Position numbers and translations under genes: made by a program
Notes under the pieces: model-generated
The model's database searches: none
Seen by the model: the letters and a program-made list of their open reading frames with translations, nothing else
What the model was told of the DNA's origin: nothing
From: Marivivens aquimaris
GTDB lineage: Bacteria > Pseudomonadota > Alphaproteobacteria > Rhodobacterales > Rhodobacteraceae
Assembly: GCF_015220045.1 (NCBI RefSeq)
Contig: NZ_JADBGB010000001.1
Coordinates: forward strand, 2,535,001-2,599,000
Length of the DNA: 64,000 nucleotides
Direction: 5' to 3'
Shown here: piece after piece, positions 25,807 to 34,691 of the stretch
How the letters are laid out: every line of letters begins with the position of its first letter
Position numbering within the stretch: position 1 is the first letter of the stretch

Positions 25807-27042
25807 ATGGAACAGAAAACCCCGCTCTTGAGCCCCGTTTTGATCGCCGGCTGTATTATCGTGATGATCGGCTTTGCCATTCGTGCATCGTTCGGGGTGT
25901 TCCAGATCCCGATCGCGGAAGAGTTCAACTGGCTCCGCGCGGACTTTAGCCTTGCCATTGCGATCCAGAACCTTGCTTGGGGCGTCGGCCAGCCCATATT
26001 CGGTGCGCTTGCCGAGCGTGTGGGTGACCGCAAGGCCATTATTCTCGGCGCGATTTTCTACGCCGTGGGTCTGGTTTTATCGGCGGGCGCGACGCTCCCG
26101 ATCCAGCACCAGATATACGAAGTCCTCGTCGGCTTCGGTGTTGCAGGCACGGGCTTCGGTGTAGTTCTGGCGGTTGTGGGCCGCGCGAGTTCCGACGAAA
26201 ACCGCTCCATGAGCCTCGCCATCGCGACCGCTGCGGGTTCTGCTGGTCAGGTGTTTGGCGCGCCGCTCGCTGAATACATGCTGGGCTTCATGTCGTGGCA
26301 GACCGTGTTCCTGTGGTTCGCCGCCGCGATTATCGCCGTTCTGGCACTGCTGCCGATGATGAAAGCACCGCAGGCGTCCAAGGCCGAACTGCAAGAGAGC
26401 ATGGGCCAGATCCTCGGCCGCGCGTTCCGCGATCCGTCCTACACAATGATTTTCCTCGGCTTCTTCTCCTGCGGCTATCAACTGGCGTTTGTAACCGCGC
26501 ACTTCCCTGCGTTCGTCGCCGAAGTCTGCTCGCCCATCGCTAGCGGAGGTTTGCTGGCAGGCATGGGCATCACGACCACTTCAACGCTTGGCGCGGCTGC
26601 CATTTCGCTGATCGGTGTGGCGAACATCATGGGCACGCTGGCGGCCGGCTGGCTGGGCAAGCGCTATTCGAAGAAATACCTGCTGGCAGGCGTCTACCTC
26701 GCCCGCACCGTGGTCGCCGCGTGGTTCATTCTCGCTCCAATGACGCCCATCACCGTGATCGTGTTCTCGGTGGTCATGGGATCGCTCTGGCTCGCGACCG
26801 TGCCGCTTACCTCCGGCCTTGTCGCGCACCTATACGGCCTACGCTACATGGGCACGCTCTATGGCATCGTGTTCTTCAGCCACCAGCTAGGCAGCTTCCT
26901 CGGTGTCTGGCTGGGAGGTACACTCTATGACCTCTACGGCACTTACACCTACGTGTGGTGGGTCGGCGTTGGCGTCGGGGCGTTCTCGGCAATCGTGCAC
27001 CTGCCGATCCGCGAAAAGCGCCCCGCTGCGGTCGCGGCTTAA
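25807..27042 (+). CDS. MFS transporter
   Basis: A 411-aa inner-membrane carrier with 12 predicted helices in two six-helix halves. After helix 2 comes the MFS loop GALAERVGDRKAI, with a second weaker copy GWLGKRYSKKYL in the C-terminal half. The N-terminus GFAIRASFGVFQIPIAEEFNW resembles the oxalate/formate and monocarboxylate group of MFS carriers, so an organic acid substrate is possible, but this is a guess. It is convergent with the HAD gene, overlapping it by 4 bases. Its promoter region also serves the divergent zapE gene. Confidence 0.85.
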   Translation: MEQKTPLLSPVLIAGCIIVMIGFAIRASFGVFQIPIAEEFNWLRADFSLAIAIQNLAWGVGQPIFGALAERVGDRKAIILGAIFYAVGLVLSAGATLPIQHQIYEVLVGFGVAGTGFGVVLAVVGRASSDENRSMSLAIATAAGSAGQVFGAPLAEYMLGFMSWQTVFLWFAAAIIAVLALLPMMKAPQASKAELQESMGQILGRAFRDPSYTMIFLGFFSCGYQLAFVTAHFPAFVAEVCSPIASGGLLAGMGITTTSTLGAAAISLIGVANIMGTLAAGWLGKRYSKKYLLAGVYLARTVVAAWFILAPMTPITVIVFSVVMGSLWLATVPLTSGLVAHLYGLRYMGTLYGIVFFSHQLGSFLGVWLGGTLYDLYGTYTYVWWVGVGVGAFSAIVHLPIREKRPAAVAA

Positions 27043-27659
27043 GCCGCTTCTTCTTCGGTCAAAAGACCTTCGGCAACCAACCGGTCCGCCCACCCCTGCG
27101 GGCCGGTGAATTGGTGGGTCTTCCATCCGCGTGCATCGGCGGCGGCAATGTTGTCGGCGCGGTCATCGACGAAAATCAACTTCTCGGGCGCAACGCCGCA
27201 GTCTTCTTCGACCATGCGGTAGATGTCGGCGTCGGGCTTGATGACGCCCATGTGGCCAGAGACATAACGACGGTCGAATTCCTTGAGGAACGGGTACTCC
27301 TTTTCTCCGATCTCGAAGGTCTGGATACCGAAATTAGTCAGCGCGAATACCGGAATGCCTTTGGCACGCAGAGCGCGGAGCAGACGCACCGAATGTTCGA
27401 TGGTCGGTGACGCCATTTCGAGCCAGTGGGTGTGCCACATCAGGATCTCATCGCGGAACGCAGGATTGGCTTCAGCGAGCGATTTTACCGCCTCTTCCCA
27501 GTTCGCGCCGCGGTCCACGCTGTCGTTCATGCCATGCAGATCGACATTGGCGAACATTTCCTTACGGCGTTCTTCGCCGATGTATTTGTCGTAGACCCGC
27601 TCGGGCTGCCACTCGATCAGCACATTGCCGATGTCGAAGATAACTGCGTCAATCGTCAT
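27039..27659 (-). CDS. HAD-superfamily hydrolase (YihX-like)
   Basis: A 206-aa predicted phosphatase. HAD motif I reads VIFDIGNVL: the nucleophile Asp8 is present but the usual second Asp is Gly, as in YihX-type sugar phosphatases. Motif II is VFALTNFG, motif III lysine is in GVIKPDADIY, and motif IV is IFVDDRADNI. The EWQPERVYDKY cap start also fits YihX, an alpha-D-glucose-1-phosphatase; the substrate here is not proven. Last gene of the minus-strand run starting at the AEC carrier; its ATG overlaps the yaiI stop by 4 bases, and its stop overlaps the convergent MFS gene. Confidence 0.85.
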   Translation of the reverse strand: MTIDAVIFDIGNVLIEWQPERVYDKYIGEERRKEMFANVDLHGMNDSVDRGANWEEAVKSLAEANPAFRDEILMWHTHWLEMASPTIEHSVRLLRALRAKGIPVFALTNFGIQTFEIGEKEYPFLKEFDRRYVSGHMGVIKPDADIYRMVEEDCGVAPEKLIFVDDRADNIAAADARGWKTHQFTGPQGWADRLVAEGLLTEEEAA

Positions 27660-28114
27660 GGAAATTCTCTTTTGACTTTCTGGACTTCGCGCTCGAGAGC
27701 ATCGAGGAAACGCGAACGGTCCGCTTTGGAAAACGGTTTGCCACCGCCCTGCCGGAATGGATCGGCAGAGCGCAAATCGGCCATCAGATCACGCATGGCC
27801 AGCGCATTACCGACGTTGGCTTGGGTCAGCGCCTCGCCATTGTGTTTGAGGACGCGGGCGCCTGCCTCGACGCACTTCGCCGCGAGGGGGATATCGCCGG
27901 TAATGACGATGTCACCACCTTTGGCGCGGTCGGCGATCCACATATCGGCCACATCCGGCCCTTCAGGCACGATGACGTTTTCGACCAGCGGGTTTTGCGA
28001 CGGTCGCAAGCCGCCGTTCGACACGACGAACGTCTTGATACCGTGGCGGGTGGCGACCCGTTCGACCTCGGCTTTGACCGGGCAGGCGTCAGCGTCGATG
28101 TAGATCACGCCCAA
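27656..28114 (-). CDS. UPF0178 (YaiI/YqxD, DUF188) family protein
   Basis: A 152-aa protein of a widespread family without a firmly assigned role. The N-terminus IYIDADACPVKAEVERVA and the later DMWIADRAKGGDIVITGDIPLA are the family signatures and look like a PIN/NYN-type fold with several acidic residues that could bind metal, so nuclease activity has been suggested on fold grounds. Its start lies inside the end of fghA (10-base overlap) and its stop overlaps the HAD gene, so translation of the three genes is probably coupled. Confidence 0.88.
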   Translation of the reverse strand: MGVIYIDADACPVKAEVERVATRHGIKTFVVSNGGLRPSQNPLVENVIVPEGPDVADMWIADRAKGGDIVITGDIPLAAKCVEAGARVLKHNGEALTQANVGNALAMRDLMADLRSADPFRQGGGKPFSKADRSRFLDALEREVQKVKREFP

Positions 28115-28935
28115 AGCGCCTTTGCGTGGAAGGCGACGTGTTCTTCCATGAAGGTCGACACGAAGAAGTAGCTGTGATCGTAGCCTCTTTGCAGGCGGAT
28201 TGCGGCCTCGGCACGCTTCTTCACCGCAGCTTCCGCGAGCCTCTCGGTCATCAGCAGATCACCGAACTGGTCATTGGTGCCGGTGTCCACGAGCAGCGGG
28301 ATATCGAGGCCCTTTTCAGCCATCAGCAGCGACGCATCGTGGGCGGCCCACTTGCTCTCATCTTCGCCGAGGTAGCTCGCGAACTGCTTGCGACCCCAGT
28401 CGCTGGCAGTCGGATTACAGATGGGCGAGAAAGCGGAGACCGAGCGGTAGCGTCCCTGAAGCGACATCGCCAAAGTCAGCGCACCGTGGCCGCCCATCGA
28501 GTGGCCGGTGATCGACTGGCGGTCCTCGTTGATCGCAAAGTTCGATGTGACCAGCGCGGGAAGCTCCTCGGCCACGTAGTCCCACATCTTGAAGTGCGGC
28601 GCCCACGGCAGTTCGGTCGCGTTGACGTAGAAGCCCGCGCCCTTGCCCAGATCGTATGCGTCGTCGTCCGCAACATCTTCGCCGCGCGGCGAGGTGTCAG
28701 GGAATACGAGCGCGATGCCTGCCTCGGCTGCCCATGCTTGCGCGCCGGCTTTGGTCATGGCGTTTTCGTGGGTACAGGTCAGTCCCGACAGGTACCAAAG
28801 CACGGGAACGGGGGCGTCTTCTGCCTCTTCAGGCAGGAACAGACCGAAGGTCATATCGGTGCCGGTGGCTTCGGATTTGTGGCGATATACGCCCTGAACG
28901 CCGCCAAAGCAGCGGTTTTCGGAAACAGTTTCCAT
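28105..28935 (-). CDS. fghA: S-formylglutathione hydrolase
   Basis: A 276-aa serine esterase (esterase-D family) that splits S-formylglutathione to formate and glutathione, the step after glutathione-dependent formaldehyde dehydrogenase. The catalytic serine is in GHSMGGHGAL near residue 146; the oxyanion and lid signatures VLWYLSGLTCTHEN and FPDTSPRGE are present, as are the catalytic Asp (DTGTNDQF) and His (GYDHSYFF). Start ATG 28935 with GGAGG upstream. The matching dehydrogenase lies 30 kb away (58981), so the two steps are genetically separate here. It follows the AEC carrier by 14 bases. Confidence 0.95.
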   Translation of the reverse strand: METVSENRCFGGVQGVYRHKSEATGTDMTFGLFLPEEAEDAPVPVLWYLSGLTCTHENAMTKAGAQAWAAEAGIALVFPDTSPRGEDVADDDAYDLGKGAGFYVNATELPWAPHFKMWDYVAEELPALVTSNFAINEDRQSITGHSMGGHGALTLAMSLQGRYRSVSAFSPICNPTASDWGRKQFASYLGEDESKWAAHDASLLMAEKGLDIPLLVDTGTNDQFGDLLMTERLAEAAVKKRAEAAIRLQRGYDHSYFFVSTFMEEHVAFHAKALWA

Positions 28936-28949
28936 GGAAACCTCCATCA

Positions 28950-29876
28950 TCAAACGCTGACCCAGGCGATGACCGCCGAGATCGTGAAAATACTCAGTGC
29001 CGTGGAGACCAGAATGGCTGCCGACACGCGTGCAGGTGCAACACCGTAATGTTGCGCGAGAATGTAGACGTTGCCCGCGACAGGCAGCGACGCGGCGGCG
29101 ACCATGACCGACGCAGGATAGGCCCCGACATCAAAGACCACATAGGCACAGAAGGCCACCGCCGCGGGATGCAGGATCAGTTTGGAGAAGCTGAGCCATC
29201 CCGCCACGGCCAAGCGCTCAGCTGATTTGCTGGCGAGCGATGCACCGATAGCGAACAGCGCACCTGGCGTGGCAGCAGCGCCGAGCATCGACAGGAAGTC
29301 GTTGGCGGGCTTGGGGATCGGCATTCCTGACGCAGAGATCAGCATGCCGACAATGATCGAAACGATCATCGGGTTCTTCACCAGACCGAGGCCAACGGTC
29401 GCCAGAATGCGCGGCGACACGCGGCCATCGCGACTGCCAGTTATCAGGATCACGATGAGCGAAGAGAACACGATCAGGTCCACGACCAGCACCATCATGA
29501 CAGGCCCGATCGCTTGATCTCCGAGCAGCAAAACCAGCATGGGAATGCCGAGGAAGCCGACGTTACCGATGACGCCTGTCTGCGCCTCAACCGCCGCTTC
29601 GGCGACGCCCCTGCCCCGTATCATCGCGACGATGGTCACGACGATGTAGATCGCCATCGTGCCGAAGAGGTAAGCGCCCATGAAGGGCCAGTCGATCAAC
29701 TGCTCGAACGACAGGTTCGCGGAGAACCTGATCAGCATGGCCGACAGCGCAAAGTAGAAAACGAATTTGGTCAGATAGGCAGTGGCTTCGGTACTGAAAA
29801 AACCAGTCCTGCCAGAGCCGTAACCAAGCGCGATCAATGCGAAAAAAGGAAGTGTTTGAAGGAAAATGGCCCACAT
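28950..29876 (-). CDS. AEC family (auxin efflux carrier-like) transporter
   Basis: A 308-aa inner-membrane protein with about ten hydrophobic segments in two five-helix halves. The family signatures are the N-terminal LPFFALIALGYGSGRTG, the broken-helix motif GVIGNVGFLGIPML in the first half and LPVAGNVYILAQHYG in the second. Bacterial AEC proteins export or import organic acids such as malate or malonate; the substrate here is not known. The ATG at 29876 is preferred over a TTG two codons earlier. First gene of a tight minus-strand run with fghA, yaiI and the HAD gene. Confidence 0.88.
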   Translation of the reverse strand: MWAIFLQTLPFFALIALGYGSGRTGFFSTEATAYLTKFVFYFALSAMLIRFSANLSFEQLIDWPFMGAYLFGTMAIYIVVTIVAMIRGRGVAEAAVEAQTGVIGNVGFLGIPMLVLLLGDQAIGPVMMVLVVDLIVFSSLIVILITGSRDGRVSPRILATVGLGLVKNPMIVSIIVGMLISASGMPIPKPANDFLSMLGAAATPGALFAIGASLASKSAERLAVAGWLSFSKLILHPAAVAFCAYVVFDVGAYPASVMVAAASLPVAGNVYILAQHYGVAPARVSAAILVSTALSIFTISAVIAWVSV

Positions 29877-29921
29877 GCGCAAAGGGCTAGCATGCCCCTT
29901 GTCTCATGCAAAGTGTTTCGG

Positions 29922-30392
29922 TCAGGCTCGGTGGTACGGACTTCCCGAAAGAATCGACGCTGCACGATAAAGCTGCTCTGTCAGCATCACGCGGACCAGC
30001 ATATGCGGCCAGACCATCTTGCCAAAGGACAGTGCCGCATCGGCCTTGGCACGAAATGCAGGATCTATCCCGTCGGCACCGCCGATGACGAACGCCACAT
30101 CCTGACGGCCGGTGTCGCGCCAGTTACCGATGGTGTCTGCAAAGTCCGGCGAGGTCATGAGCTTCCCACGCTCGTCCATGATGCAGACGAGCGCGCCAGG
30201 CGGGATCGCTTTTTCGATGAGAGCCGCCTCGGCGGCCATGCCTGCGTTCTTCTTATCTTCGACTTCGATGACGTTGGCGGGGCCGAGCGCAAGGGCCCGC
30301 CCCGTACGGTCGAACCGTTTGAGGTAGTCGTCGATAAGGTCGCGCTCCGGACCCGCCCGAAGGCGTCCTACCGCGACAATGTGAACGCGCAT
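29922..30392 (-). CDS. rlmH: 23S rRNA pseudouridine(1915)-N3 methyltransferase
   Basis: A 156-aa SPOUT-class methyltransferase that methylates pseudouridine 1915 in helix 69 of 23S rRNA. The knot region with FVIGGADGID (SAM binding) and the C-terminal LTEQLYRAASILSGSPYHR are diagnostic. It overlaps the stop of rsfS by one base, the usual rsfS-rlmH order in bacteria, so both are made together. Confidence 0.96.
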   Translation of the reverse strand: MRVHIVAVGRLRAGPERDLIDDYLKRFDRTGRALALGPANVIEVEDKKNAGMAAEAALIEKAIPPGALVCIMDERGKLMTSPDFADTIGNWRDTGRQDVAFVIGGADGIDPAFRAKADAALSFGKMVWPHMLVRVMLTEQLYRAASILSGSPYHRA

Positions 30393-30757
30393 CAGCTTGT
30401 CTGGGAAGCACCGCCCTCAGGCAGCCACATCTTTTCCAACTGATAGAATTCGCGAACTTCGGGACGGAACAGGTGCACAATTACGTCGCCTGCGTCGATC
30501 AGAACCCAGTCACCGATATCGGCGCCTTCGACCTTGCACAGAACGCCGTGGTCGGCCTTGAGCCGCTCCACCATGTGCTGTGCCATGGCCGCAACCTGAC
30601 GCGACGAACGACCCGATGCGATCACCATGTGATCGGCCATCTGGGTTTTGCCACGCAGCGGAATGCTCACCACGTCTTCGGCTTTGTCGTCATCAAGCGA
30701 GGTCTGGATTGCCGCGAGCACTTGATCGCTCTTTGCGGCTTTCTGAGCCGACGTCAT
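30392..30757 (-). CDS. rsfS: Ribosomal silencing factor RsfS
   Basis: A 121-aa factor that binds uL14 on the large subunit and blocks subunit joining when nutrients are scarce. Conserved blocks: DDKAEDVVSIPLRGKTQMADHMVIASGRSSRQV and GDWVLIDAGDVIVHLF, here seen around residues 22-55 and 83-100. Start ATG 30757 is chosen for GAAGGAG upstream; an in-frame GTG 28 codons earlier would add a low-complexity extension. Upstream lies a 340-base spacer. Confidence 0.95.
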   Translation of the reverse strand: MTSAQKAAKSDQVLAAIQTSLDDDKAEDVVSIPLRGKTQMADHMVIASGRSSRQVAAMAQHMVERLKADHGVLCKVEGADIGDWVLIDAGDVIVHLFRPEVREFYQLEKMWLPEGGASQTS

Positions 30758-31097
30758 CACAGGCTCCTTCTGAGCAGCACCAGCTGCCGGTTCATTGAGA
30801 GACAGAACGTCGTCCTCCAAGGTTACGCGCCGCCGATCCACCCCGGCGCTGAGTGTAGTTTTAAAATAACAGCACCCACGGGTGTTTTCAACACGACCTG
30901 ACGATCACGATTCTCTGTCTGCGCTGCCTTTCGCACAGTGCCGAATTGCCGACAATACAAACCCTTGCTGTTTTCTGTTTCGCGGTCAGAAACCCAACTC
31001 GTGAAATGGGGCGTAAATAAGGCACAAAACATGCTTATACGTTGACGCATAATGGGTAGGCACTTAATCCTTTCGTATATTTGGATTGGGTGTTCAC
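30758..31097. other. 340-base intergenic region
   Basis: Divergent spacer between rsfS and the RTX gene, more A+T-rich than the flanks. I see a small hairpin CACCC-A-CGGGTG near 30873-30883 and a weak promoter-like pair TTGACG (31042-31047) with TAATCC 17 bases later ahead of the RTX gene. No ORF or RNA that I can support. Confidence 0.5.
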
Positions 31098-33017
31098 ATG
31101 CTGTTACTTTTTCTTCCCGGCATTCTGCTTGCCGCTTGGGGTATCTCCGCGATTTTCGATGGTGACGGCGGCGACGTCACCGATGACGAAAATGGCGGCG
31201 GTGGCGACGAAAACGAAACCATGGACGCCACCCACCTTGCCGACGACATCATCGGCACCGATGACGACGACATCATCGACGCTCTGGGCGGAGACGATAC
31301 GATCACGGCAGGTGCGGGCGACGACGTCATCAATGGCCGCTTTGGCGATGACCTGATCTACGGCGGCGCAGGTAGCGACGCGATTGATGCGGGCCCCAAC
31401 GACGACACCGTCTATGGCGATGATGACGACGGCGACGATGGTGACGACTTCATCGCCGGCGGCGACGGCATGGATACGCTCTTTGGCGGCGGCGCGTCTG
31501 ACTACCTCTTTGGCGGCAACGGCGTCGATAAGCTGTATGGCGGCGAAGGTAACGACTACGTCTACGGCGGTGCGAGCGCTGACTTCCTCGCGGGCAACGA
31601 AGGCGATGACTACCTTGACGGCGGCAACGGTGACGACGCCCTTGTCGGCGGCTACGGCGACGACTTCCTGACTGGCGGAGAGGGCAGCGACCTGCTTGTC
31701 GGGAACACAGGTGACGACGTGCTGATTGGCGGCGCGGGCGACACCCTGCAAGGCAATGTCGGCAACGACCTCCTCGTATTTGACGGCGATGGATCAACTG
31801 GCAGCGATACTGCAACGCTCAGCGGCAGCTACGGATCGGACTACTTCTGGATCGACAGCGCTGAACCAGGTCAGGTCATGACCGACTATCAGCAGGGTCA
31901 GGATACGCTCGTTCTTCAGCTTCCCGCTGGCCTCGGCGACATCGACAGCCTCAACTACGTTATGTCCTACATCGAGGACGGCGATAACTTCGGCACGCAG
32001 ATCGACGTCTATATGGACGGTTACGACGATCCGCTGAACTCTGTCACCGTGATGGGCTACCAGCCTGAGGAGATCGACACCGACCAGATCGGCATCTACT
32101 TCTCCGAGGACCTCGACGGCACCGAATATATTGATGCTGCGGTCGCAATCGATGACAGCGCATTCGGCAATGACATCCCCACCAACCTCGACAATCCGGG
32201 CGGCGGTGATGGTGACAATGTCGAGAGCGTTCCCACGGTCCTTGAGGGCGATGAGAACGATAACACGCTGACCTACACCGACGGCGATGCGACCATCTAT
32301 GGCCGTGCCGGTAACGACACGATCACCACGGGTAGCGGCGATGACGTGCTCGTCGGCAACAACGGCGATGACGAGCTTTACGGTGGTTCGGGTGACGATG
32401 CGCTCTACGGCATCGACGGCGCGGACACTCTGCATGGCGGTGACGGCGATGACTTCATCGGCGCGACCCCGACCGACGTCGCTTTCGGTGACGCCGGTGA
32501 CGACTCGATCATCCTGCGCGGCAACACCGAACAATCCGCTGCCCTCTTTGGCGGCGAAGGCGATGACGTGCTCTATGCTGAAGGTTCGGCGGTCGAGATG
32601 ACTGGCGGCAATGGATCGGACGTGTTCTGGCTCGACAACCAAGGCGCTGACGAGATCGCGATCATCAATGACTACGTCGCCAACGAAGGTGACGTCATGG
32701 TCGTCGAAACGTCGTACATTGTGGGCGAAGACGGCAATTCAGCTCCGTCGATCACCGACAGCGATCTGAGCTTCGACGTTCAGGCCATCTCGACCGATGA
32801 CGGCACGAATTCGCTGGTGACCATGTCGGTCAACACACCCGACGGCTTCAACGGCAGCTTCGTGAACGCATCGTTCATGCTGGTCGGCGTTGCGCCCGAA
32901 GACGTGGACACGAGCGTCTTTACCGTCGCAGTCACCGAATTTGGCGGAACGGAAAATGTCGCAGGCATCGCGGCGGCCAGCGGCAGCTACGCGAAAGGCG
33001 TTGTCTACCTCGGCTGA
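31098..33017 (+). CDS. RTX-repeat calcium-binding protein with N-terminal membrane anchor
   Basis: A 639-aa, very acidic protein. It starts with one hydrophobic helix (MLLLFLPGILLAAWGISAIF), then an Asp-rich linker, then two blocks of RTX nonapeptides GGxGxDxLx: a long block (about residues 50-230, for example GGDDTITAGAGDDVI and GGNGDDALVGGYGDDFL) and a shorter one (about 392-495). Between and after them are non-repeat domains (DYFWIDSAEPGQVM; DVFWLDNQGADEIAI) that resemble each other. RTX repeats form calcium-loaded beta rolls and usually mark type I secretion; an N-terminal helix is not typical of that route, and no TolC/HlyBD genes are near. No toxin or enzyme domain is visible. Confidence 0.85.
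   Translation: MLLLFLPGILLAAWGISAIFDGDGGDVTDDENGGGGDENETMDATHLADDIIGTDDDDIIDALGGDDTITAGAGDDVINGRFGDDLIYGGAGSDAIDAGPNDDTVYGDDDDGDDGDDFIAGGDGMDTLFGGGASDYLFGGNGVDKLYGGEGNDYVYGGASADFLAGNEGDDYLDGGNGDDALVGGYGDDFLTGGEGSDLLVGNTGDDVLIGGAGDTLQGNVGNDLLVFDGDGSTGSDTATLSGSYGSDYFWIDSAEPGQVMTDYQQGQDTLVLQLPAGLGDIDSLNYVMSYIEDGDNFGTQIDVYMDGYDDPLNSVTVMGYQPEEIDTDQIGIYFSEDLDGTEYIDAAVAIDDSAFGNDIPTNLDNPGGGDGDNVESVPTVLEGDENDNTLTYTDGDATIYGRAGNDTITTGSGDDVLVGNNGDDELYGGSGDDALYGIDGADTLHGGDGDDFIGATPTDVAFGDAGDDSIILRGNTEQSAALFGGEGDDVLYAEGSAVEMTGGNGSDVFWLDNQGADEIAIINDYVANEGDVMVVETSYIVGEDGNSAPSITDSDLSFDVQAISTDDGTNSLVTMSVNTPDGFNGSFVNASFMLVGVAPEDVDTSVFTVAVTEFGGTENVAGIAAASGSYAKGVVYLG
31245..31790 (+). repeat. RTX nonapeptide-coding repeat block
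   Basis: About 20 imperfect 27-base units coding for GGxGxDxLx, inside the RTX gene; a second, shorter block lies at about 32270-32590. The DNA repeats are degenerate and codon-driven, not CRISPR or VNTR-like. Confidence 0.85.
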
Positions 33018-33041
33018 TCCGGCCAGACCAAAACAATGTTC

Positions 33042-33071
33042 AAGCCCGCCAATTCGGCGGGCTTCTTCTTT
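33042..33071 (+). terminator. Terminator after the RTX gene
   Basis: Stem AAGCCCGCC / GGCGGGCTT with loop AATTC, followed by CTTCTTT. Confidence 0.92.
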
Positions 33072-33122
33072 GCACACAGAGTTTCCTTGCGAGACTCGCG
33101 AAAAAGGCATATCTGCCCACCC

Positions 33123-33209
33123 ATGATCCGCCTTTTTGACATGGATGACCGCACGCGACTGCGTGAACGGTTCTACGGCGAAAGCCGTTCGATCCTCGCC
33201 CGACTGTGA
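33123..33209 (+). CDS. Possible 28-codon leader ORF upstream of leuC
   Basis: A short frame of 28 residues (7 Arg, 4 Leu) ending 75 bases before leuC. A promoter-like pair TTGCGA (33087-33092) and TATCTG (33110-33115) with 17-base spacing would start transcription at or next to the ATG, so the message would be leaderless. The end of the frame can fold as ACGGC-GAAA-GCCGT or, alternatively, GAACGG with CCGTTC. Another hairpin, GGGCGCAT-CGTC-ATGCGCCC (33220-33239), follows without a U-tract. It may be a regulatory leader for leuCD or a chance frame; leucine codons are not clustered. Confidence 0.25.
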   Translation: MIRLFDMDDRTRLRERFYGESRSILARL

Positions 33210-33284
33210 TGTCCGCGCGGGGCGCATCGTCATGCGCCCGTCCGAAAAGATCTGACTAGCACAACATTCTAAAAGGTAAGAGCC

Positions 33285-34691
33285 ATGTCGCCCAAGACGC
33301 TCTATGACAAAATCTGGGACGCTCACGTCGCCCATGAAGCCGAAGACGGCACCTGTCTGCTGTACATCGACCGCCACCTCGTCCACGAAGTGACCTCGCC
33401 GCAAGCGTTCGAAGGTCTGCGTATGGCGGGCCGCAAGGTGCGCGCTCCGGAAAAGACCATTGCGGTTCCGGACCATAACGTTCCGACCACTCTCGACCGT
33501 GCGAACGCGTCGACCATGACCGAAGACTCGCGCATTCAGGTCGAAGCTCTCGACACGAACGCCAAAGAATTCGGCATCAACTACTACCCCGTGTCGGACG
33601 TCCGTCAGGGCATCGTGCACATCGTCGGTCCCGAGCAGGGTTGGACCCTGCCGGGCATGACCGTTGTTTGCGGCGACTCGCACACTGCAACCCACGGTGC
33701 ATTCGGTGCGCTGGCCCACGGTATCGGCACTTCGGAAGTTGAACACGTTCTGGCCACCCAGACGCTGATCCAGAAGAAGTCCAAGAACATGAAGGTGGAA
33801 ATCACCGGCAAGCTGAAGCCGGGCGTGACCGCCAAGGACATCACCCTCGCTGTCATCGGCGCAACCGGCACCGCTGGCGGCACCGGCTACGTTATCGAAT
33901 ACTGTGGTGAAGCCATCCGCGATCTTTCGATGGAAGGTCGCATGACCGTCTGCAACATGGCGATCGAAGGCGGCGCGCGCGCCGGTCTGATCGCTCCGGA
34001 CCAGAAGACCTTCGACTACGTCAAAGGCCGTCCGCACGCTCCGAAGGGCGAGCAGTACGACGCCGCTGTCGAATACTGGAAAACCCTCTTCACCGACGAA
34101 GGCGCTCACTTCGACAAGGTCGTGACCCTCAAGGGTGAAGAAATCGAGCCGGTCGTCACTTGGGGCACCTCGCCCGAAGACGTTCTGCCGATTTCGGCAG
34201 TCGTTCCGGCACCGGAATCGTTCAAGGGCGGCAAAGTCGACGCTGCCAAGCGCTCGATCGAGTACATGGGCCTGACCGCCGGTCAGAAACTGACCGACAT
34301 CCAGATCGACACCGTGTTCATCGGTTCGTGCACCAACGGCCGCATTGAAGACCTGCGCGCTGCCGCTGCGATCCTGAAGGGCAAGAAGATCAAGGACGGT
34401 ATGCGTGCCATGGTCGTTCCGGGTTCGGGCCTCGTCCGCGCTCAGGCCGAAGAAGAAGGTCTGGCTGACATCTTCAAAGAAGCCGGTTTCGAATGGCGCA
34501 TGGCTGGCTGCTCGATGTGCCTCGCGATGAACCCCGACCAGCTGTCCGAAGGCGAGCGTTGTGCGTCCACTTCGAACCGTAACTTCGAGGGTCGTCAGGG
34601 CTACAAAGGCCGCACCCACCTCGTATCCCCTGCAATGGCTGCCGCCGCTGCAATCACTGGCCACCTGACCGACGTTCGGGAGATGATGTAA
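33285..34691 (+). CDS. leuC: 3-isopropylmalate dehydratase large subunit
   Basis: A 468-aa aconitase-family enzyme which, with LeuD, isomerises 2-isopropylmalate to 3-isopropylmalate in leucine synthesis. The 4Fe-4S ligands are visible as FIGSCTNGR and, later, GCSMCLAMN (C-x2-C); [22 protein letters not shown] is the substrate-site block. The start ATG 33285 has AAAAGGTAAGAG upstream. The stop overlaps the leuD start by one base (TAATG), so the two subunits are made in equal amounts. Confidence 0.98.
   Translation: MSPKTLYDKIWDAHVAHEAEDGTCLLYIDRHLVHEVTSPQAFEGLRMAGRKVRAPEKTIAVPDHNVPTTLDRANASTMTEDSRIQVEALDTNAKEFGINYYPVSDVRQGIVHIVGPEQGWTLPGMTVVCGDSHTATHGAFGALAHGIGTSEVEHVLATQTLIQKKSKNMKVEITGKLKPGVTAKDITLAVIGATGTAGGTGYVIEYCGEAIRDLSMEGRMTVCNMAIEGGARAGLIAPDQKTFDYVKGRPHAPKGEQYDAAVEYWKTLFTDEGAHFDKVVTLKGEEIEPVVTWGTSPEDVLPISAVVPAPESFKGGKVDAAKRSIEYMGLTAGQKLTDIQIDTVFIGSCTNGRIEDLRAAAAILKGKKIKDGMRAMVVPGSGLVRAQAEEEGLADIFKEAGFEWRMAGCSMCLAMNPDQLSEGERCASTSNRNFEGRQGYKGRTHLVSPAMAAAAAITGHLTDVREMM

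Noticed and set aside
31245..32590. CRISPR-like repeated DNA
   Set aside because: The repeats are degenerate 27-base coding units for RTX nonapeptides without unique spacers.
33123..33209. Classical leucine attenuator
   Set aside because: The leader frame has four scattered leucine codons, no run of them, and the following hairpin has no U-tract.
32739..34664. 641-codon frame antisense to the RTX gene end and leuC
   Set aside because: leuC is certain on the plus strand, and the frame crosses a terminator.
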